A DNA stretch of 37,431 bases from an uncultured Bacteroidia bacterium (GTDB taxonomy: Bacteria > Bacteroidota > Bacteroidia > Bacteroidales > F082), in assembly GCA_902794155.1 (NCBI GenBank), contig CADBGN010000025.1, forward strand, positions 1 through 37,431, read 5' to 3'. The position numbers were made by a program, and so were the translations under genes. Below, in pieces: positions 26,361 to 34,918 of the stretch. The notes under the pieces were generated by a model. The model worked only from the letters and a program-made list of their open reading frames with translations, searched no databases and was not told the origin of the DNA. How positions within the stretch are numbered: position 1 is the stretch's first letter; each line of letters begins with the position of its first letter.

Positions 26361-27134
26361 TCAAATCTTGTCCATATTGGAATCATCCTCGATCCTCAAG
26401 TTGTCGATGATGAACTTTTGACGTTCCATGGTGTTTTTGCCCATGTAGTATTCAAGCAACTCCTTGATGCCGAAGTCGTAGCGCAGGATGACCGGCTCAA
26501 GCCTCATGTTGGGGCCGATGAAACCACGGAACTCGTCGGGGGAGATTTCGCCCAAGCCTTTGAAGCGGGTGATCTCGGCCTGCTTGCCGCATTTCTCCTT
26601 GGCGGTGATGCGTTCTTCGTCGCTGTAGCAGTAATAGGTCTCCTTCTTGTTGCGCACGCGGAACAAGGGCGTCTGTAAGATGTAGACATGGCCGTTGCGG
26701 ACCAAATCGGGATAGAACTGGAGGAAGAAGGTGAGCATCAGCAGGCGGATGTGCATACCGTCGACATCGGCATCGGTGGCGATGACGATGTTGTTATAGC
26801 GCAGGTTCTCGATGTCCTCGTCGATATTCAAGGCGGCTTGCAGTAGGTTGAACTCCTCGTTCTCGTAACACACTTTCTTGGTCATTCCCAAGCAGTTGAG
26901 CGGCTTACCACGCAGGCTGAACACGGCTTGGGTCTGCACGTCGCGGCTCTTGGTGATGCTTCCCGATGCAGAGTCGCCCTCGGTGATGAAGATGGTGCTT
27001 TCGAGGCGTTTCTCATGATTAGTGTTGAGGTGGATGCGGCAGTCACGGAGCTTGCGGTTGTTCAGGCTAACCTTCTTGGCGCTCTCTCGGGCAGTTCTTG
27101 GCGCTCTCTCGGGCAGCCTTCTTGATGCCTGCAA
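26361..27134 (-). pseudogene. parE: Topoisomerase IV subunit B, C-terminal (Toprim) fragment after a frameshift
   Basis: The second half of the ParE frame. It carries the Toprim motifs [18 protein letters not shown] and RFKGLGEI and ends NMDKI. The open frame starts at about 27134, but its real sense begins at the conserved [18 protein letters not shown]. It is displaced from the N-terminal half by an exact 22-bp duplication. Removing one copy restores a 642-residue protein of normal ParE length. As it stands the Toprim domain, which binds the metal and cleaves DNA with ParC, would not be made in frame. ParE is normally essential, so this is either a sequencing or assembly error, a very recent mutation, or a switchable state. 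Confidence 0.85.
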
Positions 27135-28311
27135 TCTCTTTGCGTTCCTTCTCGTTAGCTTGGATTTTTGCCTGCAACACGCTGACCGTCTCAGGGTTCT
27201 TGTGCAGATAGTTGTCCAAATGGCGCTTCAGGATGTCGAAGACGTATGTTTTGAGGAAGGGGCTGTCGTTGGTGCCGTCGGGGTTGTTGGGTGCAAGATG
27301 GGTGGAACCGAGTTTGGTCTTGGTCTGAGCCTCAAACACAGGCTCTTGAATCCTCACGCACAAGGCACAAATCAAGCCTTGGCGGATGTCGGCGGGTTCG
27401 TATTCCTTTTGGTAGAACTCGCGCACCACACGGGCGTAGCCCTCGCGGAAAGCGGACTGGTGCGTGCCGCCTTCGGTGGTGTGCTGTCCGTTGACGAAGG
27501 AATAGAAATAGTCGCTCGATTGTCCGTTGACATGCGTGAAAGCGGCTTCAAAGTCGCCGTCCTTGATATGGATGATAGGATAGAGGCCTTCGCCTTCCAT
27601 GTTGTTCTGCAACAGATCGAGGAGGCCGTTCTTGGAGTAATAACGCTTGTCGTTGTAAATCAGGCTCAAGCCACGGTTGAGGTAGGCGTAGTTCCAAACG
27701 CGCTTCTCGATGTATTCATCAACATAGTGAAAGTTACCGAAAAGCGCAGAATCCGGGATGAACTCAGTGAGTGTTCCTGTGTCGCCATTGGAAGGGATGA
27801 TGCCCGAGTCGCTGACCATCTTACCCTGCGCAAACTCAACAATCCTTGTCTTGCCCTCACGGATAGACTGTACCCTGAAATAGGATGAAAGCGCGTTGAC
27901 GGCTTTGGTACCCACACCGTTCAAACCGACCGACTTTTGGAACACTTTGCTGTCGTATTTTGCACCAGTATTCAGTTGCGAAACAGCTTCCTTCAGCTTT
28001 CCAAGAGGAATGCCACGGCCATAATCGCGGATGCTGACTTTCTTGGCGGCCTTGTCGACTGTCACCTCGATCTTCTTGCCGAAGCCAGAGGTAAACTCGT
28101 CGATGGAGTTGTCGATCACCTCTTTGATGAGCACATAGATGCCGTCGTCCTGCGAGGCACCGTCGCCGAGTTTGCCGATGTACATACCCGGACGGCGACG
28201 GATGTGCTCCATGTCCTCAAGGTGGACAATGCTGTCGTCATTATAGTTTTCAGTGGTAGGAATAGGGTCGCTATCTTGCGTGAAAATATCGTCTTCGTTG
28301 ATTTCACTCAT
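27067..28311 (-). pseudogene. parE: Topoisomerase IV subunit B, N-terminal (ATPase) fragment
   Basis: The first 414 codons of the interrupted gene, from ATG 28311 to an early TAG. It contains the GHKL ATPase and transducer: EVIDNSIDEF with the Mg-binding Asn, RDYGRGIPLG, KSVGLNGVGTKAVNALS, the QTKTKLGS loop with the catalytic lysine. RRPGMYIGKLGDGASQDDG and the total length favour ParE over GyrB. The last 8 residues (CPRERQEG) are out of frame, created by the duplication. The intact enzyme decatenates daughter chromosomes with ParC; no parC gene lies in this window. It has a strong promoter with the TTTGCGCCCAAAT motif. Confidence 0.88.
27073..27116. repeat. Exact 22-bp tandem duplication that breaks parE
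   Basis: TTCTTGGCGCTCTCTCGGGC plus AG occurs twice with no spacer and no mismatch (27073-27094 and 27095-27116). Since 22 is not a multiple of three, the reading frame is shifted by one. Confidence 0.97.
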
Positions 28312-28318
28312 AAACTAT

Positions 28319-28336
28319 GATTTGGGCGCAAATTTA
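28319..28336 (-). promoter_or_regulatory. Promoter of parE with TTTGCGCCCAAAT start-site motif
   Basis: The minus strand reads TAAATTTGCGCCCAAATC, a TAnnTTTG box followed directly by CGCCCAAAT, 8 nt before the ATG. Confidence 0.65.
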
Positions 28337-28348
28337 CGAAAAATTTCG

Positions 28349-29632
28349 TCAGAATAAACTCTTCATTGTTGTTTTCACCCATTCCCTGTCATCCTTGTTG
28401 GGGATCAACTGCAACAACCGGCTTCCAGTTTGTTTGTGGAACACAATCCATTGATAGACAAACAATGCCGTATAAGTTAGTGTGGTGGTGATGGCTGCGC
28501 CTCGGATGCCAAGATAAGGTATCAAAATGAAAGCGGAGACAAGTGTCACAGACAGGCCTATCAGTGAGGCGTATAGATTGTATTTCGGCTTGCCAGTGCC
28601 TGAGAAATAATTCGCCAAAACGGTATGGGCAGAGAAAAACACGATGCCAGGTGACATCAGCAGAATGACGGGACGAATATCGGAAAACTCACCTGAAAAC
28701 ACCCATTCAAAGAATGTTGTTGGGAGTAAACAGATAACTAGCAAAGCTGTGAAAGTCAGTAGGATAGAGAGCTTCATGAAACGCATGGTAAGTTGTGAAG
28801 CACGTTGCTTGTTTTCGGTGTTGCTCAAGGCGGAAAACTCCACCAAACCGATGCTTTGTCCCACGATGTTCACACCTTCTGTAACTTGCGTACCCGAGGC
28901 ATACACACCGATGGATTTCTCATTGCAATGGGTGTTCAACAAATAGAGGCTCAAGCGCTTGTTCAATGTACTGACCAAGGTTGAAAGTTGCATGAAAGCT
29001 CCATAATGTAGCATTTCCTTCAAACTGTCTTTCACAGGCTCTCTGCTTTCTCGTTTTAGGGTAGGGAAGAGCAGGATCCATCCAATGAGGGTAGCCATAC
29101 TATAACCACTTAGTTGAGAGTAGAGCAGAGCTTTTGCCGTCCTCAAATCCAAGGCGAAAATCAACACGGCCATCATCGTGACTTGTGTAAGTATCTGTAT
29201 GAGAAACAGCCAGTTATAGGTCGATACTTTTTCTTTTCCGAGAAAATGGTTGAGGTTGAATTCGTGCAAGCTATAGACGAAAGTCATCAGCAAGACGAGC
29301 CAAGCATAGCCTTTGGGGACGATGGTGTAATAGAAACTTGGGAAGAAATGAAAGACCCCAAACAGCAGAAGGTAAATCACCATCACGAAAGCAATCCAGC
29401 CATAAGAGATTTTCATCAGTGTGGCGAGCTTCTTACGTGGTGTGAAATACACCAACCCGCTGCCAGCTATGAGTTCGATGCCAATTAATAAGAAGGTGAT
29501 GTCAGTTTGGGCAATGAAAGCTTTGCCCCATTCCGCTGCACCAAGACACTTGGTACCCATAATGAGGGTGGCCAACTGCGTCAGCACGTTGACCGCTCTT
29601 GCTGCTCCCGTACCAAGTATTTTTTTAAACAT
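28349..29632 (-). CDS. Wzx-like polysaccharide flippase (MOP superfamily)
   Basis: 427 residues with about 12 to 14 membrane helices, starting MFKKILGTGAARAVNVLTQL, as in oligosaccharide flippases of the polysaccharide biosynthesis family (Wzx/RfbX). These move lipid-linked glycan units from the cytosolic to the periplasmic face of the inner membrane. The early charged segment (GAAEWGKAFIAQTD) and the mid-protein NKRLSLYLLNTHCNEKSIGVYASG are typical. There are no glycosyltransferases next to it, so it may serve a dispersed glycan pathway. Monocistronic with its own promoter, convergent with nothing within 10 nt of parE's start region. Confidence 0.85.
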   Translation of the reverse strand: MFKKILGTGAARAVNVLTQLATLIMGTKCLGAAEWGKAFIAQTDITFLLIGIELIAGSGLVYFTPRKKLATLMKISYGWIAFVMVIYLLLFGVFHFFPSFYYTIVPKGYAWLVLLMTFVYSLHEFNLNHFLGKEKVSTYNWLFLIQILTQVTMMAVLIFALDLRTAKALLYSQLSGYSMATLIGWILLFPTLKRESREPVKDSLKEMLHYGAFMQLSTLVSTLNKRLSLYLLNTHCNEKSIGVYASGTQVTEGVNIVGQSIGLVEFSALSNTENKQRASQLTMRFMKLSILLTFTALLVICLLPTTFFEWVFSGEFSDIRPVILLMSPGIVFFSAHTVLANYFSGTGKPKYNLYASLIGLSVTLVSAFILIPYLGIRGAAITTTLTYTALFVYQWIVFHKQTGSRLLQLIPNKDDREWVKTTMKSLF

Positions 29633-29657
29633 TAGCTCGTGTCGGTTTTTATGGATG

Positions 29658-29686
29658 CAAAATTACAAAAAAACTTCTTACTTTTG
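29658..29686. promoter_or_regulatory. Divergent promoters of the flippase and the PQQ lipoprotein
   Basis: The minus strand reads TAATTTTG at 29665-29658, 25 nt before the flippase ATG. The plus strand reads TACTTTTG at 29679-29686, 24 nt before the ATG at 29711. Both are exact TAnnTTTG matches. Confidence 0.65.
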
Positions 29687-29710
29687 CCGCTTCTTTTCCC
29701 AGATTGAAAA

Positions 29711-31297
29711 ATGAAACGAATCCTGCTATACTTAATGCCAGTTTTGTTGTTCTTTTCATGTATGGATCAGCAAAAGCAACCTATAGAGGAACTAACACCC
29801 GAACCTGAAGCCGTCGACTCCATTCCCGAAGTGTTAGTCGTTGAGCCTTTCCCCGACACCGTGTTTGCCTCTGCAGAGAAACTTCTGGTGCAAATCGACA
29901 CGATTGACAAGACCATACCTTCAACACTAGCAAGCATTAAGGATGCCTACGAAAACAAGCCTGGCATTTTTACTTTTAGAGGCTCGGCGTCCCGAATACC
30001 ATATTTTTCTGGTTATTTAACCGATGACTCCATCCGATTCAAGGTGGATTGGGTGTTTACGACGAGAACCGACGGCTTCAAGACATCAGTTGGGGTGTTT
30101 GAAGGAGGCTCGGGTTGGACAGGTCAAGCATTATATGTGAATTGGCCAGATAGTATCGTTGAACGATTCAAGTCGAATTCTGAATCTGCTTGCCTCAATA
30201 TTCACAATCAAGAGATCATTTTGGCATCGCTTTGCGGAGATTTGTATTTCATTGATTTTGAGACTGGTAAAAAAAGCAGGGAAAGCTATAATGTGGGCAA
30301 TGTGCTTAAAGGCACGCCCGCCCTCAATACGGATTTGAATGGGCATGTCTATATCGGCCATGGTGCCAAAAAAGAAGCGACGTTTGGCACCCAAGTGTTT
30401 GACCTATTCACGCATAAGATGATCAACACCTTTGGAACTGACCCGAAGGCATGGCGAGGTTGGGGCGGCTACGACTCGTCTCCAGTGGAAGCAGGAGGGT
30501 TCTTGTTCCGTCCTGCCGAAAATGGCACCATTTACAAATACTACGTCGGCGACGGTGGCTATACGCTCCAATCGACATTGCGCTATTCTACCACCGAGGC
30601 AAAGAAATCGCCTGGCATGGAGTCGTCGATGGCCGTGTGCCGAAACTACGGCTATATTGGCGACAATGCTGGCAACATATTGTGTATCAACCTGAATACC
30701 ATGCAACCTGTTTGGCATTATTGGAACCACGACGATACAGACGCCTCGCCGATTGTGGAAGAGGAAGACGGCATTCCATACGTCTACACGGGTTGTGAGG
30801 TGGACCACCAAGGCAATGAAGGTAGCTGCTATTTTGTGAAACTCAATGGTTTGACTGGTGAATTGGTGTGGGAAGACACCATACCTTGCCGTAAGCTTCA
30901 TTTTGGCGACAACACCAGTGATGGCGGCATGTATGTCACGCCTTTGATTGGAGGGGGCGACTGCGAAGGCTTGATTTTCAGCGCGTTCTGTCTCCATACG
31001 GCACAAACATCAGGCGTTTTCATGGCCTTTGACAAAAAAGACGGCAGCGAGCTGTACCGAATCAATCTGAAGTGTTATTGCTGGTCGTCGCCAGTGGCTT
31101 TCTATAACGACCGAGATGAGATGTTTGTCTTTTTTGGCGATGTGTTAGGCAATGTCTATCTTATCAAAGGTAAAACGGGTGAAATTGTGGCTACCGCCAA
31201 GATTGGAAGCAATTTCGAGGCGTCGCCCATTATTGTCGACAACAAAATAATTATTGGCTCACGAGGAAATAAAATCTACAAGATATCGTTACAATAG
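29711..31297 (+). CDS. PQQ-like beta-propeller lipoprotein
   Basis: 528 residues. SpII lipobox LFFSC (Cys17) is followed by an acidic proline-rich spacer and then a seven- to eight-bladed PQQ/WD-type propeller. Blade-like units include VYIGHGAKKEATFGTQVFDL, GYIGDNAGNILCINLNTMQP and VYLIKGKTGEIVATAKIG. Such propellers are mostly structural or ligand-binding; no enzyme residues of quinoprotein dehydrogenases are obvious. It lies 3 nt upstream of an esterase-LysM gene, so the two are co-expressed and probably act together at the outer membrane or cell wall. Confidence 0.82.
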   Translation: MKRILLYLMPVLLFFSCMDQQKQPIEELTPEPEAVDSIPEVLVVEPFPDTVFASAEKLLVQIDTIDKTIPSTLASIKDAYENKPGIFTFRGSASRIPYFSGYLTDDSIRFKVDWVFTTRTDGFKTSVGVFEGGSGWTGQALYVNWPDSIVERFKSNSESACLNIHNQEIILASLCGDLYFIDFETGKKSRESYNVGNVLKGTPALNTDLNGHVYIGHGAKKEATFGTQVFDLFTHKMINTFGTDPKAWRGWGGYDSSPVEAGGFLFRPAENGTIYKYYVGDGGYTLQSTLRYSTTEAKKSPGMESSMAVCRNYGYIGDNAGNILCINLNTMQPVWHYWNHDDTDASPIVEEEDGIPYVYTGCEVDHQGNEGSCYFVKLNGLTGELVWEDTIPCRKLHFGDNTSDGGMYVTPLIGGGDCEGLIFSAFCLHTAQTSGVFMAFDKKDGSELYRINLKCYCWSSPVAFYNDRDEMFVFFGDVLGNVYLIKGKTGEIVATAKIGSNFEASPIIVDNKIIIGSRGNKIYKISLQ

Positions 31298-31300
31298 TCT

Positions 31301-32278
31301 ATGAAAAGAATAATTATCATACTGAGTTTGTTGGTTTTCGCAATGCCAACGTTCTCATACGCACAGTTGATTGCTTGCCGTGACTCCATTCCGAACGGCT
31401 ACGATTTTTGGCTCTATCTTCCTGATGATTACAATGATACAGTTCGAGAGAAGCCTCTTGTCATATTCCTGCACGGAAGGAGCCTGTGCGGGAAAAACCT
31501 GGCCAATGTGAAACGTTACGGTTGCATCGATGCCATCGAACGAGGCCGTAACATTGATGCTGTGGTAGTGGCACCACAGACGCAAAACACGTGGAAGCCT
31601 GACAAAGTGCACGAGGTCTATGATTGGGCGAAGACGCATTGCGCCATCGACACCAACCGAGTCTATGTGTTGGGAATGAGTTTGGGTGGTTATGGAACCA
31701 TCAATTACACAGCTTCTTATCCCGAAACGGTGGCCGCTGCCATGGCCTTGTGTGGGGGCGCTTCCATAAAAGGGCTTTGTGGATTGAACGAAGTGCCGCT
31801 ATGGATTATCCATGGCACTGCCGACAAAGACGTTCCTTTGTACTGTTCGCAAAAAGTGGTAGACGAGATGATACAATGCGGTGACACAAGTCTGCTTCGC
31901 TTCGACAAATTGAGGAATCAGGCACACTCCATATTAGCGCGTATCTTCTATCTCGAAGAAACATACGATTGGCTGTTTTCCCATTCCTTGGCCGACTCGG
32001 TTCGACAAGTCAATAAGGACTATTCCATCACCATGGCAGAAATTAACACTGCCTACAACGGTTTGGTCAAGAACACCGAATTGAAAACCATCGATTCGCG
32101 GCCGTCAAAACCGACATACATGACCAAGACCGAGGCCCAATATTACGTGATCAAGAAGGGCGACACGCTGGGTAAGATTGCTTCGCGTTACCATACAACA
32201 GTAAACAACCTATGCCGTCTTAACGGAATTAAAAAATCGACAAAACTGAAGATCGGACGACGAATCAGGGTGAAATGA
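31301..32278 (+). CDS. Exported alpha/beta-hydrolase with a C-terminal LysM domain
   Basis: 325 residues. Signal peptide cleaved after SYAQ. The hydrolase domain (about 25-240) has PLVIFLHGRS for the oxyanion region, nucleophile Ser127 in GMSLGG, acid Asp in GTADKDVP and His in NQAHSI, as in phospholipase/carboxylesterase-type esterases. Residues about 279-325 form one LysM domain (YYVIKKGDTLGKIASRYHTT ... LKIGRRIRV), which binds peptidoglycan. The combination suggests an esterase acting on peptidoglycan-linked or nearby wall substituents such as acetyl or feruloyl groups, but the substrate is unknown. Second gene of a two-gene operon, closed by a terminator. Confidence 0.88.
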   Translation: MKRIIIILSLLVFAMPTFSYAQLIACRDSIPNGYDFWLYLPDDYNDTVREKPLVIFLHGRSLCGKNLANVKRYGCIDAIERGRNIDAVVVAPQTQNTWKPDKVHEVYDWAKTHCAIDTNRVYVLGMSLGGYGTINYTASYPETVAAAMALCGGASIKGLCGLNEVPLWIIHGTADKDVPLYCSQKVVDEMIQCGDTSLLRFDKLRNQAHSILARIFYLEETYDWLFSHSLADSVRQVNKDYSITMAEINTAYNGLVKNTELKTIDSRPSKPTYMTKTEAQYYVIKKGDTLGKIASRYHTTVNNLCRLNGIKKSTKLKIGRRIRVK

Positions 32279-32292
32279 TGCCAGAGAAAAAG

Positions 32293-32327
32293 AAAACGAC
32301 CCACCAGAACGATGGATCGTTTTTTTT
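32293..32327. terminator. Bidirectional terminator between the esterase and MFS genes
   Basis: AAAACGACCCA pairs with TGGATCGTTTT (10 of 11 pairs) around a 9-nt loop, followed by more T. On the minus strand it is followed by CTTTTT and lies 19 nt past the MFS stop. Confidence 0.8.
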
Positions 32328-32345
32328 GTGTAGTATATTGGTGCC

Positions 32346-33647
32346 TTAATCCACCTTGATGTCTTTATTGACATTCTTCGAACCCCAGAGGGCGTAGAAG
32401 AGCAGGAAGGCGAGGCCTACGACAATCACCCAGTAGCTCTGGAGATAGCCAACACCGCCCAGACCGTCGACAATGGCATTCTGGAGCAGAGGCAGGATGC
32501 CACCACCACAGACCAAAGCCATGAAAATACCCGAGGCCTTTTCGGTGTACTTGCCCAAACCTTCAACAGCGAGGTTGAAGATGCCACCCCACATCACCGA
32601 GGTGCAGAGACCGATGCAGACCAAGAAGGCAGCGTTGAGCGGGATGCTCTCCATGCCGAAGCCATGCGCACCATTGAAAGCGGGGAACTTGACCATGGTG
32701 GAGGGACCGAACATGGCCAATAGGGTGAGGATGATACCGATAGCAGATACAGTAGTCAGCATCGCTTTGGCCGACACTTTGCTGCCGATGATACCTCCAA
32801 TCAGACGACCGATGAGCATCAGGAACCAATAGGTGGCAGCCACTGAACCAGCCACAGCCTCGGCGTTGACGCCACTGCCCAGCACATTAAGCTCTGGATT
32901 CTGGAGCCATTTGTTCAAGACATTCGGGATGCCCACTTCAACACCGACATAGATAAAGATGGCAATAGCGCCCAGTACGAAGTGGCGGAATGCCATGGGA
33001 CCCTTACCTTTTTCCACTTGTTTCACAGCGTCTTGCTTCTGTTCGTTCTCCGGAATCTTGGTCAGCAGGATGACGATGAAAGCGAAGGCGAAGATGCCCA
33101 AAGCCGTGTACATCAGCGGGAAGACGTCGCTAATCTTGGCATCAACGATGCTGGGAATGAGCAAGCCCGTGATAATGATGACAGCGGTACCACACAACGA
33201 GTTGAATGAGCCACCGATCTGAATGAGTTGGTTGCCTTTGTTGCCACCACCGCCCAAACGGTTCAGCATCGGGTTGACCACGGTGTTGAGCAGGCACATG
33301 CTGAAGCCCGCCACGAAAGCGCCAAGGAGATAGACAGCAAAGCTGCCAAAGACACCCGACAAGGTCTGGATGCCGACGCCGATAAAGCCCACGATGACAG
33401 CGATGAGGGCGGTCTTCTTGTAACCTTTCTTTTGGAGCAAGTTGCCAGAAGGAATGCCCATCACGGCGTAGGCGATGAAGTTGGCGAACACGCCCAAGGT
33501 GCCTTGCCAATTCGGGATTTTAAACTGGTTCTTCAGGATGTCACCCATGGGCGAGGCCAGGTTGGTGACGAACGAAATCATACCGAACAAGAGAATCATC
33601 ACAATGATCGGGATGAAGTAGTTCTGTTTTTTAACGGTTGTTTCCAT
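32346..33647 (-). CDS. MFS hexose transporter, FucP/GluP type
   Basis: 433 residues with 12 membrane helices, of the fucose permease/glucose-galactose transporter group (FHS family). The pattern SFVTNLASPMGDILKNQFKI near helix 1, SGNLLQKKGYKKTALI after helix 2, NTVVNPMLNRLGGGGNKGNQ in the middle and WGGIFNLAVEGLGKYT in the second half is typical. It imports a hexose by proton symport. As last gene of the galK-NTase-galM operon it most likely carries galactose (or glucose). The start METTVKKQN at 33647 is preferred; an ATG 12 codons upstream (33683) is possible. Confidence 0.9.
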   Translation of the reverse strand: METTVKKQNYFIPIIVMILLFGMISFVTNLASPMGDILKNQFKIPNWQGTLGVFANFIAYAVMGIPSGNLLQKKGYKKTALIAVIVGFIGVGIQTLSGVFGSFAVYLLGAFVAGFSMCLLNTVVNPMLNRLGGGGNKGNQLIQIGGSFNSLCGTAVIIITGLLIPSIVDAKISDVFPLMYTALGIFAFAFIVILLTKIPENEQKQDAVKQVEKGKGPMAFRHFVLGAIAIFIYVGVEVGIPNVLNKWLQNPELNVLGSGVNAEAVAGSVAATYWFLMLIGRLIGGIIGSKVSAKAMLTTVSAIGIILTLLAMFGPSTMVKFPAFNGAHGFGMESIPLNAAFLVCIGLCTSVMWGGIFNLAVEGLGKYTEKASGIFMALVCGGGILPLLQNAIVDGLGGVGYLQSYWVIVVGLAFLLFYALWGSKNVNKDIKVD

Positions 33648-33685
33648 TGATATTTGAGATTTAAAGATTTGTTTCTGTTTCATTT

Positions 33686-33761
33686 GGCTTTCAGCTGTCA
33701 GCCATCAGCATTCAGCTCGGTATTTACCATGCTGATAGCTGACAGCTGATGGCTGAAGGCC
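33686..33761. repeat. Palindromic intergenic element B (unit TCAGC)
   Basis: Two 31-nt arms (24 of 31 complementary) around a 14-nt loop. The left arm is GGC plus four units NN-TCAGC; the right arm is four units GCTGA-NN plus GCC. Same length, loop length and unit count as element A at 10473-10548, but every unit has C/G where element A has T/A. Lies between galM and the transporter gene. Confidence 0.88.
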
Positions 33762-33769
33762 TTTCATAA

Positions 33770-34825
33770 TTATAGAATTGAGAATTTAAAAATGATCGTC
33801 TCGTTGTATTCTTCGCCCGAACGCAGGAAGGTGCTGGGAAAGTTGGGTTTGTTAGGCGAGTCGGGGAGGGCTTGGCACTCCAAGGCAACGCCTGAATAGT
33901 CCTCGTAGATGTGGCCGTTCTTGCCCTTTGGGCAGCCCGAGAGCCAGTTGCCGGTATAGACTTGCACACCAGGTTGGGTGGTGTAGATCTTCACCATACG
34001 GCCTGTGCCTTCGTGCGAGAGCTCGGCGGCAAGGCAGAGTTTGTCCTTTTCGATGCCATCAATAACCCAACAACTGTCATAGCCCTTTCCATTAATAAGG
34101 TCTGGATAGGGTTCCTTGATGTCGCGACCGATGAGTTTAGCTTGGGTGAAATCCATGGGCGTATCGGCCACTTGTCGCATCTCACCCGTAGTAATCAACT
34201 CGTTAGTGGCGGGCAGGAAACGCGAAGCGTTCAGTCGTAGATTATGGTCAAGGATGTCACCGTTGCCTTCACCTTTCAAGTTGAAATAGGAGTGATTGGT
34301 CAGATTGACGATGGTGGTGTCCGACGAATAGGCACAGAAGCGGATGTTCAGCTCGTTCTCGTCGTTGAGGGTGTAGTACACCTTCGACACCAGCTCGGCG
34401 GGATAGCCCGCCTCGCCGTCGGCGCTTAAGTAGGTGAACACCACACTGTCGCCGTTGATGCGGCTGGCCCATTTTTGGTTGGCGAAGCCAATGCTACCAC
34501 CGTGAAGGTGATGCTTGCCGTCACTGGTATTGATCTCAAGCTGGTATTCCTTGTCGTCAATCTTGAATCGGCCGTTGGCGATGCGGTTGGCAAAACGGCC
34601 AGGCGTCTTGCCCGCACAAGGGCCATCGTTGAAATAATCCCACGGGTGTGGATAGCCGAGGACGATATCTTCCATGTGGCCGTAGCGGTCGGGCGTGACG
34701 ATGCTCACTATGCCTGCTCCGATGTCACTTAACTGCACTTTCACGCCGTTGGCATTGGTCAGGGTATAGAGCTTGATGTCTTTGCCGTCGGGGGTCTTGC
34801 CCCAGGTTTTTACTTTGATGTTCAT
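33770..34825 (-). CDS. galM: Galactose mutarotase (aldose 1-epimerase) GalM
   Basis: Interconverts alpha and beta anomers of galactose, giving the alpha form used by galactokinase. 351 residues. FANRI at about 78-82 and HHLHGG at 105-110 hold one substrate-binding His; TNHSYFNL carries the catalytic acid His178; VALECQALPDSPN carries the catalytic base Glu316. GYDSCWVID and QPGVQVYTGN are further conserved blocks. No signal peptide, so it is cytosolic. It is third in the operon, after galK and the nucleotidyltransferase, flanked on both sides by palindromic elements. Confidence 0.95.
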   Translation of the reverse strand: MNIKVKTWGKTPDGKDIKLYTLTNANGVKVQLSDIGAGIVSIVTPDRYGHMEDIVLGYPHPWDYFNDGPCAGKTPGRFANRIANGRFKIDDKEYQLEINTSDGKHHLHGGSIGFANQKWASRINGDSVVFTYLSADGEAGYPAELVSKVYYTLNDENELNIRFCAYSSDTTIVNLTNHSYFNLKGEGNGDILDHNLRLNASRFLPATNELITTGEMRQVADTPMDFTQAKLIGRDIKEPYPDLINGKGYDSCWVIDGIEKDKLCLAAELSHEGTGRMVKIYTTQPGVQVYTGNWLSGCPKGKNGHIYEDYSGVALECQALPDSPNKPNFPSTFLRSGEEYNETIIFKFSIL

Positions 34826-34838
34826 TGTTTCCTATTTT

Positions 34839-34914
34839 GACTTCGGGACTTCGAGACACGGGACTTCGAGACTTCTTTCTGTCCCGTAGTCCCGCAGTCT
34901 CGTAGTCTAGCGTC
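34839..34914. repeat. Palindromic intergenic element C (unit CGRGAC)
   Basis: Two 34-nt arms around an 8-nt loop. The left arm is GAC plus units NN-CGRGAC; the right arm is the matching GTCYCG-NN series. Unit length is mostly 8 bp with one 7-bp unit. Lies between the nucleotidyltransferase stop and the galM start; the remaining 13 nt form an A-rich leader. Confidence 0.85.
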
Positions 34915-34918
34915 TAAA

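Noticed and set aside
27067-27134. Programmed ribosomal frameshift in parE
   Set aside because: No slippery heptamer or downstream stimulatory structure is evident, and an exact 22-bp duplication explains the shift more simply.
27022-27888. A 288-codon plus-strand open frame across parE
   Set aside because: Antisense shadow of conserved ParE sequence, low complexity and no family features.
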